DNA of 12,967 nucleotides from the NCBI GenBank assembly GCA_031278935.1, contig JAITJK010000039.1, forward strand, positions 1 to 12,967, written 5' to 3'. The position numbers and the translations under genes were made by a program. The notes under the pieces are model-generated. The model did not search any database, had not been told where the DNA came from, and saw only the letters and a program-made list of their open reading frames with translations. This stretch comes from Spirochaetaceae bacterium (GTDB lineage Bacteria > Spirochaetota > Spirochaetia > Treponematales > Breznakiellaceae). Shown piece by piece: positions 6,109-12,543 of this stretch. Numbering within the stretch: position 1 is the first letter of the stretch; the number at the start of each line of letters is the position of its first letter.

Positions 6109-6892
6109 CCCGCTGGCTGGAGGACTTAGGGGGGAAGAGGCGGTATACCAGCAAGAGGAATTTGTAATACAAGTAGGGAAAGACCTTGAAAACCCGAATA
6201 GGTTTCTGGAGACAGTAACCCATCCATTCAAGACCGTGATCAAAAGAATACCGAGAGGGATGCTTGCGCTGTTCCGCAAAAATCTCGAACAGATCGCTGC
6301 ACCATAAGCGTAGGCCCCCGGGAAGCTGGGCGTCGTGTTTGGCGATCCACTGTTCCCCTCCGGTAACCCCTTGGCCCACTAACAAAAGAGACGGCGATGC
6401 CTTCCGTATGGCCTGCAAAATGGTCTGCTCCTGGGACTTCTTGAAAGATCCCTTGTACCGGCCCACGACACGCAGATACGGAAAGGTCTGGCGAATGTTC
6501 TTTTCCGCTTTCTGTAAGGTCCGCAGCTTCCCCCCCAGCAAATACAAGGATAATTCCCGTTCTTCCAGGCTCGAAAGGAGGCGTACCACAAAATCAAAGG
6601 GCATATACCGAGGAACCGGTTTATCCAGGACAAACCGTACCCCGGAAACAAGGCTCTTGGATATGGGAATCACCAGGGCGGCACTTAACACATAAGAACG
6701 ATATTCTTTGTTTCGCCGGGCCCGAAGAAAATCCCACAGGGAAAGAAGAATGATATTCTTTCCCTCCCCCGTATCCAACAGGGAACGAATAATATCCCCC
6801 AGTTGATTAAGACCCATACTATCCAGGGGAACTTTTAACAAACTTAAGCGTTCTCTCTGTATCTCTGGTTCTATGCTCGACTCAGTCTCCAC
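6104..6892 (-). CDS. WecG/TagA/CpsF-like (GT26) protein lacking the usual catalytic residues
   Basis: GT26 enzymes transfer ManNAc or ManNAcA onto a lipid-linked sugar at the inner face of the cytoplasmic membrane. The 262-residue product matches the family's second half. SLYLLGGKLRTLQKAEKNIR (115-134), LRVVGRYKGSF (140-150), LLLVGQGVTGGEQWIAK (169-185) and the basic C-terminus with RVFKVFPYLYYKFLLLVYRL (233-252) correspond to the Rossmann-like domain and the membrane-targeting tail. In the first half the normal 'P-D-G-x-G' motif with the catalytic Asp reads PISKS (76-80). The 'T-x-N' block reads SLWDF (51-55). It may be inactive or have another role. The GTG 6892 start has a good GGAGG seven bases upstream. 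It lies 17 bp behind ctpA and is surely co-transcribed. Confidence 0.75.
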   Translation of the reverse strand: METESSIEPEIQRERLSLLKVPLDSMGLNQLGDIIRSLLDTGEGKNIILLSLWDFLRARRNKEYRSYVLSAALVIPISKSLVSGVRFVLDKPVPRYMPFDFVVRLLSSLEERELSLYLLGGKLRTLQKAEKNIRQTFPYLRVVGRYKGSFKKSQEQTILQAIRKASPSLLLVGQGVTGGEQWIAKHDAQLPGGLRLWCSDLFEIFAEQRKHPSRYSFDHGLEWMGYCLQKPIRVFKVFPYLYYKFLLLVYRLFPPKSSSQRV

Positions 6893-6909
6893 GGCGCGCC
6901 CTCCAAAGG

Positions 6910-8418
6910 TTAAGATGCCAGGGGAAGTTCTTCCAGCAGTGCTTCCTCCTGCAATACCTTGAGCGTCTTGGTGGTCTGCATCAAGGAGCCGTAGGTCCCT
7001 CCCTGGAGAATCCTGATCGCTTCCTGCAACTGTACATCGTATTCTAGGTCATAGACCGGCGCTTGGGTGGTGCGATGCTGCTCGTTTCGGATAAGCCTGC
7101 GGAGCAGCATCCTATCCAAGGAGTAGTCCTTATGCAGCTCCTCCGCAAAGGCGGATATCTGGGCGATTGAAGCATGGGGATAGGTTTCCACAAAAGCGGA
7201 TATCCGGTTCGTACTGATCAACGCCGAAAGCTGCTCCGCGTCGGCTTCGGTGAATTCCGGGAATTTCACTTCTAAATCCGGAGGTATGCCGATTTTGTCG
7301 ATGTTTACGTCACTGGGGGTATAGTACCGGGCGGTGGTTATCTTGAACCCCGACTTGTCCAGGGGATACACCTGCTGTACCGAGCCTTTACCGAAGGACT
7401 TTTCCCCCACTAGGTAGGCCCGGCCCCGGTCCTTCAAAGCGCCGGCCACGATTTCCGAAGCCGAAGCGGACCCTCGGTTGATAAGCACAATCACCGGTAT
7501 ATCCTTAGGAACTTGGGTGTGAGCCTGGGCGTTAAAGACCGTGTTCTCCGAAGATATCCGGGACTTGGTCGTAACCACCAGGCCGCCGTCCAGGAAGAGA
7601 TCGCTTATCCCCACGGCGGACTGCAAAAGGCCGCCATAATTGTTTCGCAGGTCCAGAATGAGGCCCCGGTACTTATGGGCCTTAAAGGATTCGATGGCTT
7701 CTTTCGCCCGGTCCAAGGTCCGGGGGGTAAAGGTAATGAGCTTCAAGTAGCCCACGTCGTTTATCATGGCGTATTTAGTAGTAGGCACCTCAATCAAGGC
7801 CCGGACCAGGGTAACGGGGAATTCAAACTTCTCGTTCCGGCGGATGAGGAGCTTGACTTCTTTCCCCGGCTCCCCCCGCAGTCGGGCGAGGACGTCGTCC
7901 ATGGTCAGCGTGTCCGTGGACTCGCCGTTTATCTCCAGGATAAAATCTCCCGGATTGATCCCCGCCCGCCAACCCGGAGTATCCTCAATAGGGGCGGCCA
8001 CTTCTACATAGGCGGGTTTGCCGTCGGATCGTTCGGGTTTAGAGATATAGAGGCCCACTCCGCCGAAATTACCTTGGGTGGTTTCATTTAGGTCCATCAT
8101 GTCTCGTTCCGCGAGAAACGAGGAATAAGGATCTCCCAGGGCATTAAACATACCCTTCATGGCCCCTTCATAGAGGACTTGGGGATCTACGGTGTCTACA
8201 TAATGTTTTTGGATAAAATCAAAGACATTTTGGAGAATCGACGTATAGGGCCAACTGGGCTGGCCTCCGTCTCGGCCCTGGGCCTCAGCCCGGGGGACCG
8301 ACGCCAGGGTAAAGAGGACGCAGAGAATCAACGTCGCCCCAATCCACAAGGCCGGCAAGGACAGCGACCTTTTTGCTTTCGGATTTTCCGGGGGAACCGG
8401 AAAAAAGTGTTCTTTCAT
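6910..8418 (-). CDS. ctpA: Carboxyl-terminal processing protease (S41, CtpA/Prc family)
   Basis: S41 proteases trim or degrade periplasmic and outer-membrane proteins from their C-termini. The 502-residue product has an N-terminal membrane segment or signal peptide (about 20-46, ending PRAEAQ). An N-terminal domain with DPYSSFL (96-102) precedes a PDZ domain at about 118-205, with NFGGVGLYI and AGINPGDFILEINGE. The protease core follows. Ser319 in GSASASE, Lys344 in SFGKGSVQ and Gln348 keep the Ser-Lys spacing of known members (25 residues, then 4). A tail of about 120 residues after residue 385 is longer than in minimal CtpA. ATG 8418 has AAGGAG about 11 bases upstream. A promoter with the dispersed element lies at 8482-8510. 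It heads an operon with the GT26-like gene and is divergent from the M16 protease gene, suggesting a shared envelope-maintenance region. Confidence 0.95.
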   Translation of the reverse strand: MKEHFFPVPPENPKAKRSLSLPALWIGATLILCVLFTLASVPRAEAQGRDGGQPSWPYTSILQNVFDFIQKHYVDTVDPQVLYEGAMKGMFNALGDPYSSFLAERDMMDLNETTQGNFGGVGLYISKPERSDGKPAYVEVAAPIEDTPGWRAGINPGDFILEINGESTDTLTMDDVLARLRGEPGKEVKLLIRRNEKFEFPVTLVRALIEVPTTKYAMINDVGYLKLITFTPRTLDRAKEAIESFKAHKYRGLILDLRNNYGGLLQSAVGISDLFLDGGLVVTTKSRISSENTVFNAQAHTQVPKDIPVIVLINRGSASASEIVAGALKDRGRAYLVGEKSFGKGSVQQVYPLDKSGFKITTARYYTPSDVNIDKIGIPPDLEVKFPEFTEADAEQLSALISTNRISAFVETYPHASIAQISAFAEELHKDYSLDRMLLRRLIRNEQHRTTQAPVYDLEYDVQLQEAIRILQGGTYGSLMQTTKTLKVLQEEALLEELPLAS

Positions 8419-8441
8419 CGTAGAGTCTACTCCTTATTTAG

Positions 8442-8463
8442 TATACCCTACGCACAGGGTATA
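8442..8463 (-). promoter_or_regulatory. Inverted repeat in the ctpA leader
   Basis: TATACCCT (8442-8449) and AGGGTATA (8456-8463) are perfect complements around a six-base centre. They lie between the predicted ctpA start of transcription (near 8475) and its ribosome binding site. This could be a repressor operator or a small leader hairpin; no T-run follows, so a terminator is unlikely. Confidence 0.4.
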
Positions 8464-8481
8464 TAGTCAGAGCCTTTCCTG

Positions 8482-8510
8482 ATACTACCAAACTCCCCCC
8501 ATTGCTTCAA
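8482..8510 (-). promoter_or_regulatory. Predicted ctpA promoter (TTGAAG-N17-TAGTAT)
   Basis: On the minus strand TTGAAG (8505-8510) and TAGTAT (8482-8487) are exactly 17 bp apart, both 4/6 to consensus. Transcription would start near 8475, giving a leader of about 57 nt. The -35 box is the end of element copy F. Confidence 0.5.
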
Positions 8511-8541
8511 CCCCACCGCCTGCGGCGGAGGCGCCAGGGGG
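8505..8541 (-). repeat. Dispersed stem-loop element, copy F (ctpA)
   Basis: On the minus strand: GCGCCTCCGC, loop CGCAG, GCGG, T, GGGG, then the TTGAAG -35 box. The stem is CCGC/GCGG where other copies have CCAC/GTGG. That is a compensated A-T to G-C change, so pairing is preserved. The extra T after the right arm is also kept. Confidence 0.6.
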
Positions 8542-8590
8542 AGATTCCTTGATATCCTTTGCCGCTGGTACGTGCACCCTATTCTCTCAT

Positions 8591-8639
8591 CCACGCTGCC
8601 CCCAATACGCCTCCATGACAGATGGGGAGCTGGTTGACC
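8591..8639 (+). repeat. Dispersed stem-loop element, copy C (M16 protease gene)
   Basis: It reads CCACGCTGCCCCCAATACG, then CCTCCAT, loop GACAG, ATGGGG, and TTGACC at its end. The stem is CCAT/ATGG, a compensated C-G to T-A change against the CCAC/GTGG copies. The upstream block CGCTGCCCCCAATAC is nearly identical to that of copy D at 12456-12499. Copy C is back-to-back with copy F, about 50 bp away. Confidence 0.65.
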
Positions 8640-8662
8640 GGGAGGGGGGAGGCTATTAGGCT
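8634..8662 (+). promoter_or_regulatory. Predicted M16 protease promoter (TTGACC-N17-TAGGCT)
   Basis: TTGACC (8634-8639) and TAGGCT (8657-8662) are 17 bp apart. The -10 is weak against consensus (3/6) but is nearly the same as the TAGACT of hisG. Start of transcription would fall at about 8669, immediately before the ATG at 8670, so the message would be leaderless. Confidence 0.4.
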
Positions 8663-8669
8663 TAACAGT

Positions 8670-11522
8670 ATGAAAGATTATTATAGAAGAAAACCGGTGT
8701 ATTTCTTGGTTGGGTTGGCACTCTGGGCCGCTTTGGCCGGATGCGAAACCTGGGGCGGCGGCTCCCCTGCTGAAGGGAAGCCGCTTGAGGAGGATAGCGC
8801 CCTGGTGTCAGGGGTCCTGAAAAATGGATTTTCTTACCGGATCCTACCGAACCAGTATCCTGAAAACCGGATATATCTTCGTTTGGTGGTAAAAGTGGGT
8901 TCGGTCCTGGAAGCTCCCAAGGAGCGAGGGCTCGCCCACTTCGTAGAACACATGGCCTTTAATGGAACCACCCATTTTTCGGGAAACGAACTGGTGAGTT
9001 ATTTTGAAACTCTGGGCATACCCTTTGGGCCCGAAGTAAACGCCTATACCTCCTTCGATGAAACGGTCTACCAACTGGAAATCCCAGCGGACGATCCGGA
9101 AGCCCTGGATACCAGCCTCACGGTTATTGCCGACTGGGCCCAGGGCATTACCTTCGACGAGGAAGAGCTGGAAAAAGAGCGGGGCGTGGTGCTGGAGGAA
9201 TGGCGCCAGCACCGGGGGCTTAACCAACGGGCCTGGGACAAACTCATGCCCTTCCTCTTTCCCTGGTCTCGGTACGCGGAGCGGATGCCCATAGGCAAAC
9301 CGGACATTATTCGCAAAGCCCCCCGGGAGCGACTGGTCAAGTTCTACAAGAAATGGTACCGCCCAGAATTGATGACCCTGGTTATCACCGGAGACGCCGA
9401 TCCTGCGGCGCTGGAACAGGCAGTACAAGAGCGCTTGTCCGTTATTCCCGCCGGGGTAAAGCCCCGGGCGCGCCCTACCTATCCCGTGTCAGTTTCCAAG
9501 GCAAAACTCAGCCTCCGCTTGTCGGATCCTGAAGCCTCGGATACCCAGGTTTTTATTGGCAGCCTGTTTCCTGCAGAGCCCCTGCGAACCCAAGAGGATC
9601 AGGCACGGTACAGTGCGGTACGGGTGGCCATAAACGCCTTGTGGGGGCGACTGTACGAACAGGTGCAGGAAGGGGAGCTGTTCCTTTCCTGCCGGATTTC
9701 GGTGAACTCCCTACTCCGTTCCATGTCTCTTGGGGTTATTGAGTTCAGCCCTAAGCCGGGGGTCTTTGAGGAGGCTTTTAAGGTCGTCATGGACGAGATC
9801 GACCGGTTCGTGCAATACGGCATTACGGAAACCGAACTCCAGCGGCTTAAACTGAATATGCGTTCCTGGGTCTTGGAGGATTGGCAGGACCGTAAAAAGA
9901 TAGAGTCATCACGCTTGGCTTACCAACTGGTGCAATGCGTGTTGGATGAGACGCCCTTTTTGTCCGCAGACGAGGAATACCGCCTTTCGGTACAGGCCAT
10001 CGAAGCCCTGAGTGCGGATACGGTAAACGCCGTGATTAGACGGTATTTTGACAAGCGCGGTTCTCGGCTTGTGACCATCGTCCCGCAGGACGCCGATGTT
10101 CCGGGAAAGGCGGCCATTGAGCGGTTATGGAAAGGGTACCACGCGGCTTCCCTTGCGCCCTACAAGGATGACCTGGATGAGCGACCCTTCTTCCCGCAGG
10201 AGCTTACGGAACATCCCGGTTCAATACGCTCCCAGCGGGTCCTCTCCGATGTTCCACCGGGCGCTGAAGAGCCGGTGATTACCGAGTTCACCTTGTCCAA
10301 CGGCGCACGGGTGCTGGTTTGCCCTACGGATTTCAAGGAAGACTTTTTTGTGTTTAACGCCCTGAGCCAGGGCGGGCTTTCTCTGGTTTCTGATGAAGAC
10401 TACCCTTCCGCTTGGGTGGCCGATAGCTACATCGAGGAATCGGGCTTAAACGGCTTTCGGTGGGACCAGGTTACCAAAAAACTGGCCGGTACAAGCTGGT
10501 GGATTCAGCCTATACTACAGGAAGCCTACGCGGGCTTACGCGGTTCCGCCCCGGCCCGGGACCGGGAGGTCTTCTTCCAACTGGTCAATCTGTATTTCAC
10601 CGCTCCGTACTTTACCCAAGCCGGGTGGAAACGGGTACAGGGAAATCTGACTTCAAGAATCGCGGGGAATCAGCAATATCCCCAGGACTATTTCCACGCG
10701 GAACTGCTGAAACGCCTGTATCCCGGCTCAGTTCGGTCTAAGGAGCCTGACGCCGCTTTCATCGCCGCCCTGGACCCGGCCAAAGCCGAGGGGCTGTACC
10801 GGCAATTCTACGGCGAGGCCGGGAACTTTACCTTCATCTTTACCGGCGCAATTACAGTGGATGAGGTGAAGCGGCTCAGTGAGGTGTACCTGGCCTCGCT
10901 GCCCGCAGGAGATCGCCGCGAGGCCCAGGATGTCCTGCCAGCCTTCCCTGAAGGGAAGCAGGTCCTGCGGATACGGAAGGGCATCGAACCGCAAGGCCGG
11001 GTCCGCATCCTATTCGGGGGCGTCAACCCAGAGATTCAGGGGGATCTATACGCCGAGCAGGACCTGGTAGGGGCTATGGTTGAGTTACTTGAGCTGCGCC
11101 TCCGGGAAAAGATCCGTGAAGATCTGGGGGCGAGTTACGGGGTGGAAGTCCACTGCCATCAGCAGAACTATCCTACCCGGCGCTATAGGGCGAGCATAAA
11201 CTTTGGCTGTGAGCCTGAGCGCGCCGAAGCTCTTTTGGACCTGGTCTTGGGGGAACTGAAGGCCCTGGGAGTAAATCCTGCTCGGGAAAAGGACCTGATT
11301 AAGCTACGGGAGGGTTTTTCCCGGAAGCGGGAGACCGCCCGGAAAACCAACGACTTCTGGCAACAGACGCTGGTGTCCAACGCGCTGCAGGGGGATGAAA
11401 GCGCGGGCTACAGCAGCGCCGAAGCGGTTCTCGCAGGGCTTACGGAGGAAACCCTACAGCGCCTGGTCCGGCGCTACTTCAACACCGAAAACTACCAGGC
11501 CGGTATTTTGCTGCCGGAATAG
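8670..11522 (+). CDS. Lipoprotein zinc protease, M16 (pitrilysin/PqqL) family
   Basis: M16 proteases are clam-shaped zinc peptidases that degrade peptides, here probably in the periplasm. The 950-residue product begins with a lipoprotein signal, MKDYYRRKPVYFLVGLALW then ALAGC (Cys25). The inverted zinc motif HFVEH (90-94) is followed about 76 residues later by a Glu in KERGVVLEEW (169-178). The first inactive-type M16_C region holds FYKKWYRPELMTLVITGDAD (about 225-244). The second half repeats the fold without a zinc motif and ends with a REKIREDLGASYGV block (about 810-823). This is the usual two-unit arrangement of about 930-950 aa. I chose ATG 8670 because it begins directly at the lipoprotein signal. 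The upstream in-frame ATG 8622 lies inside the dispersed repeat. No ribosome binding site stands at a normal distance. It is divergent from ctpA and ends in a strong terminator. Confidence 0.92.
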   Translation: MKDYYRRKPVYFLVGLALWAALAGCETWGGGSPAEGKPLEEDSALVSGVLKNGFSYRILPNQYPENRIYLRLVVKVGSVLEAPKERGLAHFVEHMAFNGTTHFSGNELVSYFETLGIPFGPEVNAYTSFDETVYQLEIPADDPEALDTSLTVIADWAQGITFDEEELEKERGVVLEEWRQHRGLNQRAWDKLMPFLFPWSRYAERMPIGKPDIIRKAPRERLVKFYKKWYRPELMTLVITGDADPAALEQAVQERLSVIPAGVKPRARPTYPVSVSKAKLSLRLSDPEASDTQVFIGSLFPAEPLRTQEDQARYSAVRVAINALWGRLYEQVQEGELFLSCRISVNSLLRSMSLGVIEFSPKPGVFEEAFKVVMDEIDRFVQYGITETELQRLKLNMRSWVLEDWQDRKKIESSRLAYQLVQCVLDETPFLSADEEYRLSVQAIEALSADTVNAVIRRYFDKRGSRLVTIVPQDADVPGKAAIERLWKGYHAASLAPYKDDLDERPFFPQELTEHPGSIRSQRVLSDVPPGAEEPVITEFTLSNGARVLVCPTDFKEDFFVFNALSQGGLSLVSDEDYPSAWVADSYIEESGLNGFRWDQVTKKLAGTSWWIQPILQEAYAGLRGSAPARDREVFFQLVNLYFTAPYFTQAGWKRVQGNLTSRIAGNQQYPQDYFHAELLKRLYPGSVRSKEPDAAFIAALDPAKAEGLYRQFYGEAGNFTFIFTGAITVDEVKRLSEVYLASLPAGDRREAQDVLPAFPEGKQVLRIRKGIEPQGRVRILFGGVNPEIQGDLYAEQDLVGAMVELLELRLREKIREDLGASYGVEVHCHQQNYPTRRYRASINFGCEPERAEALLDLVLGELKALGVNPAREKDLIKLREGFSRKRETARKTNDFWQQTLVSNALQGDESAGYSSAEAVLAGLTEETLQRLVRRYFNTENYQAGILLPE

Positions 11523-11567
11523 CATACCTGCGGTGAGTTGGGTAGTCGCGGGTTAGGGAGCGGGATC

Positions 11568-11607
11568 AAAGCCTCTAGAACATCGCTGATGTTCTAGAGG
11601 CTTTATT
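11568..11607 (+). terminator. Strong intrinsic terminator of the M16 gene
   Basis: A perfect 17-bp stem (11568-11584 with 11588-11604) closes a three-base loop and ends in TTTATT. The arms start AAAGCCTCTAG and end CTAGAGGCTTT. It lies 46 bp after the stop codon and would also work on the other strand because of the A-run on its left. Confidence 0.85.
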
Positions 11608-11674
11608 AAGGAGGTACTTGGCAACCAATATTAGTTAGTAAACCAACCGAATAAAATTTTCAGGAGGTTCTTTT

Positions 11675-11972
11675 ATGACAAAGAACAAATATTTTCAGCG
11701 GATAAACATTTCAAAACAAGGGCAGCATATATACCATTAAAAATATATACATGAAAGCGCAACTGTGCATAAAGGGCTGTTATACGAAATTGCCCGGAAA
11801 AATTCGTTGTAAATAGGGTAAAGAAAATTTAGATACAATTTTTGATGAAGTACACAATACATTTGAACCAATAGAGTTGTTTAAAACTGAAGTTTTTAAA
11901 CAACTTCCGCTGAAAAATAGCAAAATGCAGAGCATTTTGCAGGACTTGTTCAATAATTATTGTCGGCAATAA
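11675..11972 (+). pseudogene. Decayed AT-rich gene with a strong ribosome binding site
   Basis: AGGAGG (11662-11667), seven bases before ATG 11675, is the best ribosome binding site in the window. The frame reads MTKNKYFQRINISKQGQHIY and stops at 11740. Coding-like sequence continues in other frames: HESATVHKGLLYEIARKNSL (11750-11809), then, after a stop, GKENLDTIFDEVHNTFEP onward to TAA 11972. So at least one frameshift and stops separate the pieces. The start faintly recalls the 'lPK-x-ELH-x-H-x-E' opening and 'LLYEIA-x-K-N' of adenosine-deaminase-like proteins; this is only a weak impression. Base composition is far more AT-rich than its neighbours, suggesting acquisition by transfer followed by decay. 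Alternatively the first 21 codons may be a real short peptide. Confidence 0.4.
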
Positions 11973-11974
11973 TT
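11876..11974 (+). repeat. Three consecutive inverted repeats
   Basis: Three hairpins stand in a row within 100 bp. GTTGTTTAAAAC faces GTTTTTAAACAAC (11876-11904, one bulged base). GCAAAATGC faces GCATTTTGC (11920-11940, perfect, loop AGA). AATTATTG faces CAATAATT (11955-11974, perfect, loop TCGG). They fall in the last part of the decayed AT-rich gene and over its final stop codon. They are unrelated to each other in sequence. Confidence 0.6.
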
Positions 11975-12455
11975 CATCATCTGTATTGGTTTCTGAAGAG
12001 TATGCGCTCTATTGAAGATGTCCAGTTCCCTCTCAGATGCTTTTCATTCGAATAGCCCGGAATAACGATTTCTAGGAAAAGGTCCATAGTCGTAGCGTAA
12101 ACACTTTTCGAAACGAGAGCTCGAAACCAGGGCTAGGAATTGCCCACATTTCATATAAAAGACAACAAATTCCCCGCGCCATGGGGATGATACGGTGCAA
12201 CGATAAATTTGGACTAAAAAATGGCGCATAACTTGGCGTATACCCGTAGCCTAGCAGATGAGTTTGTATTCATTGTCAGGTCCATAAGGGGTGTAGAGAC
12301 AACTCTATCCATTCCCCAGTAGGATCCACCGTAAGGGAGGCCCCAGTATAATCTGCTTCCTTCCTGTGGGAGGTTTTGGCCTCCATACCGAGGATAGGCT
12401 TGCCCAATGGCTAGAGCGATTCTTCGGATGACGTGAGTTCGATCGGTAAGTATAC
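11975..12455. other. Noncoding stretch with degenerate element copies
   Basis: I see no supported gene here. Three partial or degenerate relatives of the dispersed element occur in a row on the plus strand. At 12314-12340 are CCCCAGTAGG and TCCACCGTAAGGGAGG. At 12341-12373 are CCCCAGTATAATC through GTGGGAGG. At 12379-12405 are GCCTCCAT, GAGGATAGG and TTGCCC. The first part (11975-12300) shows only a short inverted repeat around 12107-12126 and no recognisable RNA gene. Confidence 0.5.
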
Positions 12456-12499
12456 CCCGCTGCCCCCAATACACCTCCACGGTAGGTGGTAGGTTGCCA
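12456..12499 (+). repeat. Dispersed stem-loop element, copy D (5-FCL gene)
   Basis: It reads CCCGCTGCCCCCAATACA, CCTCCAC, loop GGTAG, GTGG, T, AGG, and ends in the -35 box TTGCCA. The stem pairs CCAC with GTGG and, beyond a bulged T, ACCT with AGGT, giving eight base pairs. This is the best-formed stem of the family. Confidence 0.65.
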
Positions 12500-12522
12500 T
12501 AACGCTGGCTGCCCGGTATAGT
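12494..12522 (+). promoter_or_regulatory. Predicted promoter of the 5-FCL gene (TTGCCA-N17-TATAGT)
   Basis: TTGCCA (12494-12499) and TATAGT (12517-12522) are 17 bp apart and each is 5/6 to consensus, the best promoter in the window. The start would be near 12529, leaving about 15 nt that include the ribosome binding site GGAG (12533-12536). Confidence 0.6.
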
Positions 12523-12543
12523 TCGGAGCATAGGAGTGTGAGC

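Noticed and set aside
7513..8091. Plus-strand ORF of 192 codons
   Set aside because: It is antisense to ctpA over the PDZ region and shows no motifs of its own.
8591..8639. Integron attC site as explanation of the dispersed element
   Set aside because: Bulged bases in a short hairpin recall attC sites, and some treponemes carry integrons. But no integrase gene, R/L boxes or cassette-like gene order is seen, and the copies sit upstream of promoters in both orientations.
12107..12127. TCGAAAC direct repeat and TTTCGA/TCGAAA inverted repeat
   Set aside because: Short arms with a nine-base centre and no gene nearby to regulate; expected by chance at this length.
12433..12443. GTGAGTTCGAT shared with the arm of the RAYT hairpin
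   Set aside because: An 11-base match without the second arm or the GGGTCAGACC motif; it may be chance or a faint relic, too little to call.
12214..12531. Minus-strand ORF of 105 codons with repeated YWG motifs
   Set aside because: The YWG-type motifs come from reading copy D and the degenerate element copies backwards. It has no ribosome binding site and covers the promoter of the 5-FCL gene, so it is a repeat artefact.
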